Shown: positions 48,258-59,814 of the stretch, in pieces
How positions within the stretch are numbered: position 1 is the first letter of the stretch
How the letters are laid out: the number at the start of each line of letters is the position of its first letter
Source of the DNA: Riptortus pedestris
Lineage: Eukaryota > Arthropoda > Insecta > Hemiptera > Alydidae
NCBI GenBank assembly: GCA_019009955.1
Contig: CM032231.1
Location: forward strand, 104,421,501-104,485,500
Direction of reading: 5' to 3'
Length of the DNA: 64,000 bases
Position numbers and translations under genes: made by a program
The notes under the pieces: generated by a model
The model's database searches: none
The model's input: the letters and a program-made list of their open reading frames with translations, nothing else
What the model was told of the DNA's origin: nothing

Positions 48258-48690
48258 GACTAATAGTTGGGGTTTATTGAAGAGTAGAAACAAAAAACAA
48301 AATTTTGTACGAAGGTGCTGCGGAAACTAAGCAGATTTCCCACATGTTCACACATCATTGATTCCAATCATAATGAGTCAGATACTCTAGATTAACTCAA
48401 TCAGATCCTCGTCTTATTTTTTTTTAGCACGCCTTAAATCAATTGAGAGAGACAACTAGAGGACTATAGCTAAAACCTCAATTTTCCTAAAGGGAATACT
48501 GCTAAAACATTGTGAATGAAAACCTTTCAAGGTCCAATTTTGAACATTACTGAATTATTCCTCATTTTTATTTCTGCACAAGACAGTTAAATATTGAGTT
48601 GGGTTAATATAAACTAAATAATTTGGCCAGTAATGCGTTGAAAGGCAAGTACACATACATTCATATTTCTGTACACATAAATTGAATTAA
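48258..48690. repeat. composite repeat, copy 2
   Basis: Matches 23584-24030 along its length, including the collapsed HINE and the otherwise unique right part, and ends at the same ATTGAATTAA. Confidence 0.7.
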
Positions 48691-49408
48691 CTATTTTAGC
48701 AGATATCCCTTAAAGGGAAATCAGCTATTGAGGCCGTACACATTACGCGATTTCAAACGCGAGGTCTGTTAAAAATTGCATAGAATTAATCGTATTAAAA
48801 ATGTAATAAATGTTTTTATGCACACGGTCTCTCTAAATGGAATATTAACTGAGATTTTTCCATATTTTAGTTCTCGGCCATAAATAAACCTCCTCTCCTA
48901 CTCACTTCATATCAACAATAAACAGTTGTGTCATGAAGCTCTTCATTCCAAGCTTAAATTCAAAATATGGTTTACACTGAACTTTTTTTTGTGAGATTAA
49001 TGGATACACGCAAAATGTGATGACGTTATCAATTAACACTTTTCGGTCTTTACTTGAAACAGTTTCAGTCAACACTACAGATCATAATTGTTATTGTCGG
49101 ACATGGAATAGCGCTTAGAAAATTCAAAATATCTCCATTATTATGACTCGGATCGCAATATGTTATAGATCCAATCTATTTCAACTATTGATGTTCTACA
49201 ATTGTTGTTCACTGCGTTATTTCGTAACTTAAATGCAGTTATTCATACGTTCTTGTATTCTGCCTTCAGTAAGTACCCACCCCCCTTCTACACTTCAGTT
49301 ATTTATATATAAATAGAGAATATGTGCTCTGACGAGATCACAAGAGTGTTATACCAGCACATGAGAATTCTGCTTAGTCCACGTAGTCGCTGCGTGACGG
49401 ACTTTTTT
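48691..49408 (+). mobile_element. HINE with internal deletion
   Basis: 5' end TTTTAGCAGATATCCC with the palindrome broken by one base; the TA tract and neighbouring block are missing; the long-variant 3' part follows, then the hairpin end with two changes (49376-49395) and a T-run. Confidence 0.65.
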
Positions 49409-49712
49409 TAGATAATACCCCCAAACTTGTGCTAAATGTAAAAGTAGTTTGCAGACGAGACAAATTGCCTCAATTTTTATAGTGACTTTTTAAATTAGGT
49501 TATATCTACAAAGTATAGAGACTTTTATTTTGATTGTAAATACTGCCAGTATGTTTATATTAGTGAAAAACATTTGGACCGGTAGGGACTGGATTCCGGA
49601 CGTCTTGGCTATCCAAACAACGGGGAAAAAACAACTCTTTCAATATATCTCTTTTAGTATTTACGTTTAGCACGTGCCAATTTAACCAGCCACAATCAAA
49701 TTTTAGCAATTT
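49409..49712. other. no recognised feature
   Basis: Unique AT-rich sequence up to the left edge of the inverted duplication. Confidence 0.45.
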
Positions 49713-50299
49713 GTCCCCTCTTCAAAATATTTGAAGCACAGCATAAATTTGGGGGTGCCAACTAGTGTAAAAAAACATTTGTTCAGGATGAATATTAATA
49801 TGTTTTAGCATGAAAGGTGAAATGGCGGAAGGTCAGTAGATGAAACTACAAATGAAATATCTTTCATTTATTTATATTTCACTCTAAATTTTTCGCTTAC
49901 TCTCTAACGCTACCTCGGGAGTTGTAACTTATAATAAAAGTCCGTCACGCAGGGGCTGCGTTAACTAAGCAGATTTCCCACGTGCGTCACGTTTTTGAAT
50001 TTAACTCAAAAATTAAAAGAAAACCATAATTGGTATTTAAGCTTCAAATAAAGTGCTTCATAACATAATAGAATATTGTTAATATCAAATGAGTAGAAGT
50101 GGGGGTTTACAGATTCCCGAAAACTGAAAAATACAAATATCTCAGTTAATAATCAAGATAGTGAAATAATGTACATAACAACATGTATAGAACATTAAAT
50201 TTGCAATAAGACGGGTTCTATTTAATTTTTCGATCCGACGCATAATAACGGAGATATTAAGAATTTTCGAAATTCTCCCCCTCCCCGTGGTCTGATTTC
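49713..50299 (-). repeat. left arm of an inverted duplication
   Basis: Reverse complement of 63405-64000 with few differences. It comprises about 220 bp of non-HINE sequence (49713-49934) plus a truncated minus-strand HINE (49935-50299). The right arm runs to the end of the window, so the duplication may be longer. The HINE in this arm stops where the C-rich array starts. Confidence 0.85.
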
Positions 50300-50796
50300 A
50301 CCCCCCCCCCCCCCCACCCCCCCCCCCCCCCACCCCCCCCCCCCCCCACCCCCCCCCCCCCCCACCCCCCCCCCCCCCCACCCCCCCCCCCCCCCACCCC
50401 CCCCCCCCCCCACCCCCCCCCCCCCCCACCCCCCCCCCCCCCCACCCCCCCCCCCCCCCACCCCCCCCCCCCCCCACCCCCCCCCCCCCCCACCCCCCCC
50501 CCCCCCCACCCCCCCCCCCCCCCACCCCCCCCCCCCCCCACCCCCCCCCCCCCCCACCCCCCCCCCCCCCCACCCCCCCCCCCCCCCACCCCCCCCCCCC
50601 CCCACCCCCCCCCCCCCCCACCCCCCCCCCCCCCCACCCCCCCCCCCCCCCACCCCCCCCCCCCCCCACCCCCCCCCCCCCCCACCCCCCCCCCCCCCCA
50701 CCCCCCCCCCCCCCCACCCCCCCCCCCCCCCACCCCCCCCCCCCCCCACCCCCCCCCCCCCCCACCCCCCCCCCCCCCCACCCCCCCCCCCCCCCA
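50300..50796. repeat. perfect 16-bp array, A plus 15 C
   Basis: A recurs at 50300, 50316, 50332 and every 16 bases to 50796, exactly 31 units, with no other base. Same unit, strand and size as the array at 22543. It joins a truncated HINE to the middle of a SINE. Confidence 0.95.
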
Positions 50797-50905
50797 CCAT
50801 TCATTAAATAAAATCCTTAAACACACCCTGGCTAGGAAAGGGTGGTAACCTGTAGATAACCTGTCCTAATTAGCCTTAGTTACAAAAAGTGGGCATTAAC
50901 AAATA
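50797..50905 (+). mobile_element. SINE 3' fragment
   Basis: Matches the body of the SINE family from CATTCATTAAATAAAATCC through GGTGGTAACCTGTAGATAAC to the AATAA tail. The tRNA-like head is missing, replaced by the C-rich array. Confidence 0.65.
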
Positions 50906-51892
50906 ATTTTTAATTTAAAATGGCTAAACATTAAATACTTATATGACAGAGGTTTAATTTGGTTGTACAGCATTTTGACTGGATGGTTGATTAACAACCA
51001 CTGAACCAAAGGTGCTCACTGATTTACATGAAATTTAATTTATATAATAATATTTGTAAATCACTTCAGTTTCAATTTTATTTCAATATTTGCAGCCATA
51101 TATTTTAAAACGTCAGTTGTTAATTAATATTCTTAACTCGCCTGCTAAACGGTAAGTCATTCAGAATTTTAACTTATTAGAATACAGCGCTCTAAAATTT
51201 CTTTATTTTTGGTGGTGACTTCTATTATAACTTCAACAGTTGGCTGTAAAAAGTTACGTTGAGGGTACATATGCTCTGCTGACAATACCAAATCAGCATT
51301 TATTTCATTTATAATGCCTTTCTTTTTTCCACTCCTCTTCATTTCCCCAGTAGCTGTAGTCTGTTATTCTTATTTTAATTGGGAGAATCAGGAAATAGAC
51401 CGCAAGTTCAAATGCTAGGCTTCACTATACTTTGGGTACTAATTAGCAGTTAATGATTAAAATCCAATTAATTCCCTCAATTTGAGCACAGTAAAGTATG
51501 AAGTATGCGTGGAAGCCTTGTTAAAAAACACTTTTACTGTCAATAACAATTGCAAAATTAAAATAAGCAGAATAACAGGCAACAGCTACTGGGAAAATGA
51601 TGAGGAATGGAAAAAAAAGGAAGACATTATAAATGAAATAAATGCTGATGGTGTTGTTCCCTAGACATAACTAAAGCATTGTAGAACACAAAATACTAAA
51701 AAGTCTGTTGGAACAGAATATGAAAGATTAAGGTCTGCCACCTGGCTTTAATGGAGACCAATTGGTCAACTTGGCACATCGTAATTTCTGCACTTTTGTG
51801 GCAAAGATTTTTTTAGTTTACAGATTTAGTTTTCTGAAATGGCGCTAGAGTCCAACCTCAATGCTCGTTGATTTCACAGGTATACAAAATGT
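50906..51892. other. no recognised gene or repeat
   Basis: A 60-codon frame at 51482-51664 (+) is lysine/asparagine rich and has no recognised domain. Confidence 0.45.
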
Positions 51893-51978
51893 AGTGTACG
51901 ATCACGGGATTTTAACTTCCCAACGCTAGAATAGTGCTCTAGGGCTTTGGCTACTGCTCCGCCGCGCTGGGTCGTATG
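51893..51978 (-). mobile_element. tRNA-like sequence, SINE head or pseudogene
   Basis: Minus strand: GCGGAGCAGTAGCCAAAGCC fits an A-box region, and AAGTTAAAATCCC fits a decayed B box about 35 bases on. A full cloverleaf is not evident and no family tail was identified. Confidence 0.35.
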
Positions 51979-53265
51979 GGCTACATTGACCATAGAATCT
52001 TTCTCTGTATAAATCTTTTAGGACGAGTCCGCTAGTTTTTATGTTCCAAAACAGAATGGCCGTGTGTCAATTGCTCTTTTTATCAGGGTAATCAGTTATC
52101 CGTAAGTGAGAAATAGTCTGAACTGCTGCCGCCTTTGATGTCTCCGACAGAAACGCACGAGGAGTTTCTAACGCTATTAAAAGTGTTGTGTTATCTATAT
52201 GGTTGCTGTAAGCATCCTTAGTCCATACCCCTGAACATGAGCTACTTTACTGCTCGTACTTCACAATCATATTGTCCATTTGTTAGTCTACTCTTATCTT
52301 GGTCTTAGTAGCCTAAGTCAGTCATCACAATTTGATCTTATGACAAAAATAGTCGAATAATCAAAAATCATGTCGAAAATGTTGTTTTACATTTTACCCT
52401 GTAAGTCGTATCTACTCCTTGAAATCACCGTCTGTCCACACATATACCATATCAATATGCTTCTGTGGGATCCGATGCTGAGTTACTGTTTCTATTTAAC
52501 ATTGCCCTAACACCTTGCCCATGCGTTCTCTGTTGTGAAACATGAACCAATATTTAAAGTAAATTCTTTCACTTTAATCTTTTGTGTGTTTATGTGCTTT
52601 CTGGTGTTCCTCCCCCTTCGGGAACGGCTGTCTTCTGGGACTAATCCTTTACAGGCACTATTCTATAGAGTCATTTTGAAATAAGACTGCCTGATAATGA
52701 TCATTTCGCAATATGAAAGTTTCGGCTGATATCTCACTCTCTGTTATCATACTTGTGACTGCCAAGGGATGCGGATTTATTATTCCCCTCCGAAACATTG
52801 CTTAGACCTGACAAATCCACGCTCTCTTGTGGGTTTGTGGATTAATTAGTAGGCTTGTATGGCAATCAGGTTAGCTGGAGTGGGATTCTTTACTTAGTTA
52901 TTCATTAAATAGACCAGACCCAAGACCTTCTACTGCCTGGAAATGTGTTGTAACCTCCAAATTACAGTTGAATTGCATGGACTAAATGAAATGTTCAGTT
53001 AACTATTATTTTCAGCATTACCGCTTAAATTCTTTTGTCAGGTGAAGATTGATTCATTTATTCATTAAACAAAAATTAGACCAAACCTAGTAATTCATTT
53101 GCAATAAAAATCGTAGAGAACATTGTTTTGCCTGGTAAATCTCACGTTTTTATTCGATTCTGATCTGCAAGCTCTATTGTCCCTTGCCCTTTTCCCTAAA
53201 AAATTTTCATAACTTTTTTATTATTCAAATAAAGGGTAATTCAAATAAAGGGTTAGAACCTCCAG
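51979..53265. other. unique sequence, no recognised gene
   Basis: More balanced composition than most of the window. A possible degraded hammerhead-like motif lies near 52692-52725 (+). Could be intron of the minus-strand channel gene. Confidence 0.4.
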
Positions 53266-53269
53266 TATA

Positions 53270-53456
53270 AATGATACTGTTGTCATACCCGTCGGTGGAG
53301 ACCGTCGTCACTGGCTGATGATCGAGTACAGCTGGCATTGTGCTTTCGATGCGATGGCACCATCTTCAAGCCCATCAAAAGTTGTACAATGCCAGCTGTA
53401 CTCGACCATCAGCCAGTGACGACGGTCTCCACTGACAGGTATGACAACAGTATTTT
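53270..53456. mobile_element. foldback element with about 65-bp arms
   Basis: The left arm (53270-53335) and right arm (53386-53451) are near-perfect inverted copies, beginning ATACTGTTGTCATACC on one side and ending GGTATGACAACAGTAT on the other. The loop carries a hammerhead-like motif (53344-53370, minus). A diverged single-arm relative lies at 54770-54860. Likely a Penelope-type or foldback remnant. Confidence 0.7.
53344..53370 (-). ncRNA. hammerhead-like motif in foldback loop
   Basis: Minus strand: CTTGAAGA (one extra T against CTGANGA), GATG-loop-CATC, then CGAAAGCAC. The related copy at 54829-54846 has CTGAAGA, a shorter stem and GAAA. Confidence 0.3.
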
Positions 53457-54759
53457 AAATTAAGGATGCTTTTAACATGAAGTTATCATTAATGTAATTA
53501 AATTACTTTTACTTAAATTCCCTGCGATTTCTAATAAATGTTTTATTCTGGAAACATTATTTGAGAGAACCGAATAGTTATTTTGCAAGACACGAATTAA
53601 CAAAGCCATACAGGCTTTATTCCGATTTAGCAAAACAGCTTTGACTTTCGATATTTCATTAGAAAAAATTGATTCAGACTTGCTATAATTTATATTTCAT
53701 TGGGCGGAAATAAGTAATGAGGTGGTGTTTTCAACGCTGCATATACAATGAAGGAAGCCCTTGATATTTTATTAGCTTCGGAACGATATTTCAATTCTCT
53801 TCATTTATAAAAGGCGCTAACTGTCGATAAACTGTTTCAGAATTGTTTCTTCTTCAGTATACAATTTGAACTTTAAATGGAGAGCACATACAATGCCAAC
53901 TTATGGGAACCATACAAATTCTTGGGAGTGTATGAAAGAGCCATCTCAGTCCAAAGTTATAATTTCTTTCTGGCGACTGAACCCATTCCCCTAAATCGCC
54001 AGTAGTCTCATTCCAGTGTTGTTGGCATTTAAAGTACATATAACATGTTTTTTTTTGCTTTGTTTTTCTGGACTCGATCCTCTGTTGTGTTGCGGTTAAC
54101 AGTAGTCGAACACTGTAAGGAGTCAGGTAGACAATATTCTTCACCGTTACACTGCTGTACACAGCATTAACAGGAGAAAAGGGGAGGGCAGTTGTCTGAG
54201 TTGCAGTGAGTAAGTAAACTTGTGAAAAATGCCTCATTTCCCAACTATTTTGTATGTAATGCAAAATGCCTTACATCGTTTCTTGAGCATGTACTACCAG
54301 TATAGCTTTGGCGGGCAAGCACATTGTAAGCCCATCTAGAGTTCGCCCAGTTGTGCTATTTTTTAACGAAATGTATTGAAATGATTTAATACATTTATAC
54401 TAATAGATAAGTATGCATAGCATTATTATAAATTGTAACATTCATATAACAGATTAAAATAAGAAGTAAAAGCTTTTAATAGAATATAAGATTACTTAAT
54501 ATGAGGTTCAACTTTAAGGTATTACTAATTGAAATTGAAAAATACATAATTATTCTACTGATAAAGAACTATCTGATAAACAAAATTTAAAATAGTTATA
54601 ATAACACACTCACCTACTCGCTCACATACACAAAACACAAGCGCACGTGCGCATACGTACACACTCACAAGCAATCGAGAGAATAAAAGAACCACTCCCA
54701 TATAAAGAATGAAAGAAAGTATAGTTTAAAGAGCTGAAATAGCATAGTGCAAACAATTA
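53457..54759. other. probable intron or intergenic sequence
   Basis: A 136-codon minus-strand frame at 53854-54264 has no recognised domain and no splice-site context that I can support. An (AC)-rich stretch lies at 54607-54670. Confidence 0.4.
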
Positions 54760-54860
54760 GTTATAATTATTGTAAATCTGTTGATGGAGGTCATTGTTGT
54801 TTGTTAGTCGAATACAGCTGGCAATTTGTTTCGATGCCATCTTCAGCCCTGTCCCTGTGT
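54760..54860 (-). mobile_element. relative of the 53.3 kb foldback element
   Basis: Shares AATACAGCTGGCAATTTGT-type wording and the hammerhead-like loop (54829-54846) but has only one arm. Confidence 0.5.
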
Positions 54861-55649
54861 ACAACATTTGATATTCTGGAAGATGCTACACTTTTATTGA
54901 AAGCTCTAGCTGGTTTATTGAACAATCGGCGTTTTTTTCTCTCTTCCATGTACCATGTTTCTGACAATGACCTACACCTACAGATTTGGAAACAATTTGT
55001 TTGTATACTGGACCAACCGACCTGCTGTACTTCATATGAAAATTATATATTCTTTCATGGAACTTTGTTTTGTCATTTCCAATCTTTAGTCAATCAACTA
55101 CAATCATTTTCATGGCGTTTAAATTATAGAACACACTCGGTATCCACAATCAAATTTCAAACAATGTTCATTCTTTAAATAGGAATTTCTACATTACCAT
55201 TTTTTGGATATAGTGAGCATTAAAAATATAAAAATTGTTATACAAGTGTTCTATGTTACAAAAATAAAAACGATTTCTACAGTTCTATGTATAAAAAAAA
55301 GAATATAGTAAAATATTAATGTAACAATAATAATAAAGAGAAACTACATCATGCTAAGATCATGCTGCTTACTTCGATCGCATTAGTCAACAATAGGCTG
55401 TCAAACAAAAATCCATTAGCCTTAGAACAATGAAATTAGTTTTGATTGGATAGATCAAAGAAGACAAGGTCTATTATGAAGCTTTACATGCGGACGATAT
55501 CACTTAGTGTAGAAGCGTGCGTATTATGATGCAGATGATTATGCAAAGTTATCTGCTTTGAAAAGCTGAAAGCAGAAATGAAGCCATCTCCTGTATCTTG
55601 AAGGATATGAATTGTGTTAGGTCTACAATTAGCATCTTGTATTTGTCAC
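54861..55649. other. intron following the channel exon on the minus strand
   Basis: It begins with GTGAC at 55649 (minus strand). The next coding exon was not found. Confidence 0.5.
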
Positions 55650-56621
55650 CTATAGTAGTTATAACAGTCAGTGAGTAGATGACGGCATTTATGAAGCTCC
55701 AAGACCTCTGGCCGCTGTAAGTTGTCATTCCTGCTTCGAGGGCTTCGTGAAGTTGGTTCTCGAATTCCATGAGTTTCCTCCGAGCTTTCGACTTCCATTC
55801 GTCTTCTCTCATATTATGACTCCCTCGCCACAATTCGTCTATGAAGTCCCTTTTCACGCGTTTCACTCCGCACTTGTAAAACAGTTCGAAAGTCCCTTCA
55901 GTAGTCTTAAATATAAAGCCTCCCATGCCGCAATATATGAAGACTAGTAACAGTTCGCACATGCACCTATTTCGCAGTTTCTTTATCCTCACCAGCTCAT
56001 GAGCGTACTGCTTTTTGAATTTTTTGAATTCTGCTCTTCCCTCAGTGAACAATTCCCTTAAATTCAAAGGCTCTGTGGGTATGACCTTTCTAGGAGGTTT
56101 GGGTACTTCTGTCTTTTTTTCTATTAGAGGCTGTTTCTCTTCCTCTTCATCTTTCTTAGCTTTTTTCGTAAACCATGCTTTCCACCAAGGAACTGACACT
56201 TCTGAGTTCTCAAGTTTGTCTTTTGTAGGTTGTTCTGCGTCATCACTTCTAAGATCCTGTTTTTCGTGTACCTTGGACCTACTTCTCCTTCTTAAAGTTT
56301 TGGCTTCCTCTATCATCTCGTGACACTTGTCTATAAGCTCTTCTTCTGAGCTGGTCAACTTGCCGCTGCCTCTTCTAACATCTAGGGAGTGGCTACGCTT
56401 GAGGTCCTGCTTCCGTTTCCTGTGACCCGTCGTGGGACTTCGGCGAGAGTCGGACTTCTTGACGGCAAGGCCTTCCTCCACAGCCGGGTCACCCATGTCG
56501 ACTGAACAGCCAGCTGGGTTATATTTAGCGAAAGGGACTCCTGCAGGATAAAAATAGTCATGGCAGCGGCATTGCGCAAAATCGATCTTCCCTACTTCTC
56601 TAGTGTGTCCAACAGGTTGCG
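55650..56621 (-). CDS. K2P potassium channel exon, N-terminus to pore 1
   Basis: Large exon of a TWIK-type two-pore-domain potassium channel. Counting from the methionine at 56496: residues 1-150 are a charged cytoplasmic region with basic RRRSRS and acidic DEEEE stretches; 150-177 an amphipathic basic helix; about 178-197 TM1 (CELLLVFIYCGMGGFIF); 200-260 the extracellular cap; 266-283 the pore helix and filter SFINAVIYSLTVITTIG. A 5' splice site (ATAG/GTGAC) follows 55650 after the first base of the filter glycine. The reading frame stays open upstream of that methionine for 41 codons to a possible 3' splice site (CCCCAG) at 56622; that extension (YNPAGCSVD and so on) looks coding, so I place the exon edge there and the true start upstream. 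TM2 to TM4 and pore 2 are not in view. The filter and intron position match the plus-strand exon at 35832. Confidence 0.88.
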
Positions 56622-56811
56622 CTGGGGGTCACTCACACCTTGTTTAAAGGAACTCGTCTAATGAGCGGTACAACAGGTATAAGTTTTTTTTATTCATTTC
56701 AGTTATAAAAGTGAAAATGAAGTTATTATGTTTTGGATATAATATAAACTATCATAAATGTTTTAAAATTTAATCACAAAAATTATATTACTCGGATTTG
56801 TAGTCCTCGAA
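56622..56811. other. upstream flank of the channel exon
   Basis: If the 3' splice site at 56622 is real this is intron, ending in GTGAGTGACCCCCAG. A pyrimidine tract is weak. Confidence 0.35.
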
Positions 56812-57365
56812 TTATTTATTTATTTGGAGCTTCGCAACTATGGCGATGTTGCTCAGAGAAAAAAAAACTGTATAAAATTTTAAAAAAACCAAACAAAATT
56901 AATTTAAAATAAAATAAAACAACATAACAGAAATTGAACATGGAAAACAGAGATGCAACACAAAACAGAAATTTAACACTAAAACCAAAAATGCAACACA
57001 AAACTGAAATTTAACACGAAAACAAAAATGCAAAACAAAACAGAAATGGAAACCAAAAACAGAAATAGAAAACAAAATTGGAACGGAAAACAGAACTAAT
57101 TCCAAATACAGAAAATACAAAAAAACGGGAATGGAAACCAAAAACAGACATGGAACACAACAACAAAATGAAAACCAAAAACAGACATGGAACAAAAAAA
57201 GATAATGGGACACCAAAAATTGACATGGAACACAAAACAGAAATAGAAAACAAAAGTGGAACAGAATGCATAAATGAAATAAAAAACAGAAATCGAACAT
57301 AATAAACAGAAATCGAAAACAATAAACAGAAATCGAACACAATAAAGGAACAAAAAAAAAAGAGA
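56812..57365 (-). mobile_element. LINE 3' UTR copy with minisatellite
   Basis: Minus strand: an array of GTTCC/GTTTT-rich units (about 57355-56925), then GAGCAACATCGCCATAGTTGC...GAAGCTC and an (AAAT)n tail at 56812-56825. This mirrors 12500-13128. GCAAC and GTTGC pair to form a terminal hairpin. No coding part is attached. Confidence 0.7.
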
Positions 57366-58121
57366 ATCTAAAATTAATTATAATTATAATTATAGAGCTC
57401 AGCATATCATACACACAAGACAAAACACACACACAAAACATATTAACACAGATTAGAATCGATACATACATAAATTAAGGAAATATAAAATCTGTTTTAA
57501 AATGCAAGTATTAATTGTAAATGTAGTATAATTAAATTAATTCATACGGATTAAATACCTCTTGTAATGTCAGGATAATATACCAATTGAGATAGCATTA
57601 GAATTGTGAAGTACAATAATATCAACAGAGAAGAAAATACATTTCAAACATACATTAAGGTATTTGTAAATAAACAAAAATAGATTAGCTGATTTAATTA
57701 ATAGTAAAGTAAATAGATGCTTTATAAAGTGTCTTAAAGGTTTTTTTAAAAATCATTTTACTAACCTATTTAAAATCCTCAAAAACACTCAACTTCAACA
57801 AATTTTACATTTTCTTGGGCTACAGAATTCTCTCATATCACTGAATAAGTTAAGCTGTTATCCAATTTCAGGTCAAAATAATTTAATTTTAATGAGCATT
57901 GCGTTTTTTTAATCCAACTTCTGTCTTTTAGAATCATTGTATAAACTCTAATATTTATGTAACTAAATATGTCTGTATTGACAGAGATACTATTTTGTGA
58001 ACTACCAATCCATAAACGAATATCTTCGCTAATGATGTCACAGGGTTAATTTTTAAATAAAACTGCATTGTTTTTAAATTTTATTATTCTCTCACAAGAC
58101 CATTTCCCTGTTTTATCAGCG
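57366..58121. other. no recognised gene or repeat
   Basis: AT-rich with an (AC)n stretch near 57410-57440. Confidence 0.45.
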
Positions 58122-58741
58122 TTTTAGCAGATTTCTCTTAAGGGAAATGAGCTATTGAGGTTGTACTCATGACGCGATTTTCGAAATTTGTCTTCAAATG
58201 TCCATCGATCCTACCTTGGAGATGACGAAAATGAGGTCCGTTCAAAACTATATATATTGTCTGTTACCGCTCTAGCGGTCGCAATGTTTGTCCTATCGTT
58301 ACCAAACTTGATATATAATCGTTTTATATAAAAAGAAAGGTCAAGTTCGTTAACGGCTGAAATCGGACAATTGGGGGGGGGGGGTTAAAGGTGGAGGATT
58401 TCGAAAATCCTTAATATCTCCGTTATTATGCCTTGGATCGAACAATTTTATAGAACCACTCTTATTGCAAATGTAATTTTCTATAAATGCTGTTATGTAC
58501 ATTTTCAGTATCTTGATTATTAACTGAGATATTTTCATTTTTAGTTTTCGGTCTTCAGTAAAGCCCCAGTTCTACTCATCGTATATTAACAATATTCTAT
58601 TATGTTATGAAGCAATTTATTTAAAGCTTAAATTCCAAATATTGTATTCATTGAACTTTTTAGTTTTGAGATAAATGCAAATACGTGACGCACATGGGAA
58701 ATCTGCTTAGTTAACGCAGCCCCTGCGTGACGGACTTTTTA
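58122..58741 (+). mobile_element. full-length HINE, short AT tract
   Basis: TTTTAGCAGATTTCTC and a near-perfect palindrome at the 5' end, TATATATT only (58250-58258), G10 run at 58375-58384, central block, then GGGAAATCTGCT (58696-58707), hairpin ACGCAGCCCCTGCGT and a T-run. Confidence 0.82.
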
Positions 58742-59559
58742 TTTTCTCAAGGTGCCTGAGTGAGGCTAACTACCTTATTCTCGCATCGTTAATTTGTCTG
58801 CACTAATCTTATCTAAAACTAAATTCAAGCGAACAAAAGCTTATAAGATGGAAGAAAAATAATTTTCGTACATTGATATTACAAAAAGAAAAAAAGTGAA
58901 GTAAAATAGAATTTAAGAACTGCTCTCAGGGAATCTAGTAGCCCCAAACATTTAATAATTAATGCGTCAGAAAACAAGGCGTTCAAAAACATCAAAACGT
59001 TTATTGTTGAATGATGTTTCTCAACGTGTCGCCTTCCCTCATTTTGAACTACCTTCAGACATAAGCAAAGGGAAACAAACATATCATCAATGGAAACATA
59101 CATATCATCAATGGCTTTCAGATTCCACCTACTCAATAATCAACTATAATAATCATTTTCTATTCTAGATTCAAACTCTGAACTAATTAGTTTCGAAAGT
59201 TAGTCTCTTCGCAAAAGGTGATATAATCGACTAGAAGCAATAGATGTGGAGCGGCGCGAAACCACCAGAAGACGTTGAACTCTGATGAAATCAAACATGC
59301 AATTTCAAATGGGTTAGTTGAAAGTAAAAGTTGTGTCATGGCGATGGAGAAAAGGAGGCTGAAGCCAATGATTATGATTATATGAGGATTGCTATCCATG
59401 ATTATGATTAACATTCTCGGTCATGTTTTGAACAGACCAGACGGATTGAACGGGAAATGGATTTTTTTTCTTTATTATTCTTGAAGACTAAAAATGATTA
59501 TAAAAGCTCTCTTTAGTTACTAGATATTCAGGTATAAACCCTAAATACTGAGACAGGGA
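58742..59559. other. no recognised gene or repeat
   Basis: Overlapping short frames on both strands at 58879-59168 have no domain support. Confidence 0.4.
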
Positions 59560-59659
59560 AATGAAAAAATATTGTGCACAGTAAGTCTTGCCAAAAAATA
59601 AAAAAAAACATCATTCAGCCTCTAATGATTTCCCGAGCGAAGCCGGATGCCATAGCTGG
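59560..59659 (+). mobile_element. Helitron 3' end, CTGG
   Basis: AATGATTTCCCGAGCGAAGC followed by CGGATGCCATAGCTGG; the hairpin is one base pair shorter than in the copy at 2685. CTGG fits the CTRR terminus and T follows. The upstream body is too diverged to delimit. Confidence 0.6.
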
Positions 59660-59814
59660 TACAAAATAAAATTGTTTGTTTGAAAAGAGCCTTTTATATA
59701 ATTTGTATACATTATATGAATAACATTGACTTTTTACTCAGGTCCATATCCCCCTCCTCATAATCAAACCGGGAGGTCTGCGCCGATGTGTGCTATAGAT
59801 AGCGATTCGCATTT
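59660..59814. other. spacer, no feature recognised
   Basis: No gene or repeat recognised. Confidence 0.4.

Noticed and set aside
52776..52800. Possible next K2P exon starting near GATGCGGATTT
   Set aside because: The frame after the AG does not continue the filter with Tyr/Phe-Gly or lead into a membrane helix.
53854..54264. 136-codon minus-strand open frame
   Set aside because: No recognisable domain, no splice or promoter context, and composition like surrounding non-coding DNA. It may be chance or an unrecognised repeat.
54747..55178. 143-codon plus-strand open frame
   Set aside because: Its first third overlaps the foldback/hammerhead-like repeat and the rest has no domain; it is also antisense to the presumed channel intron.
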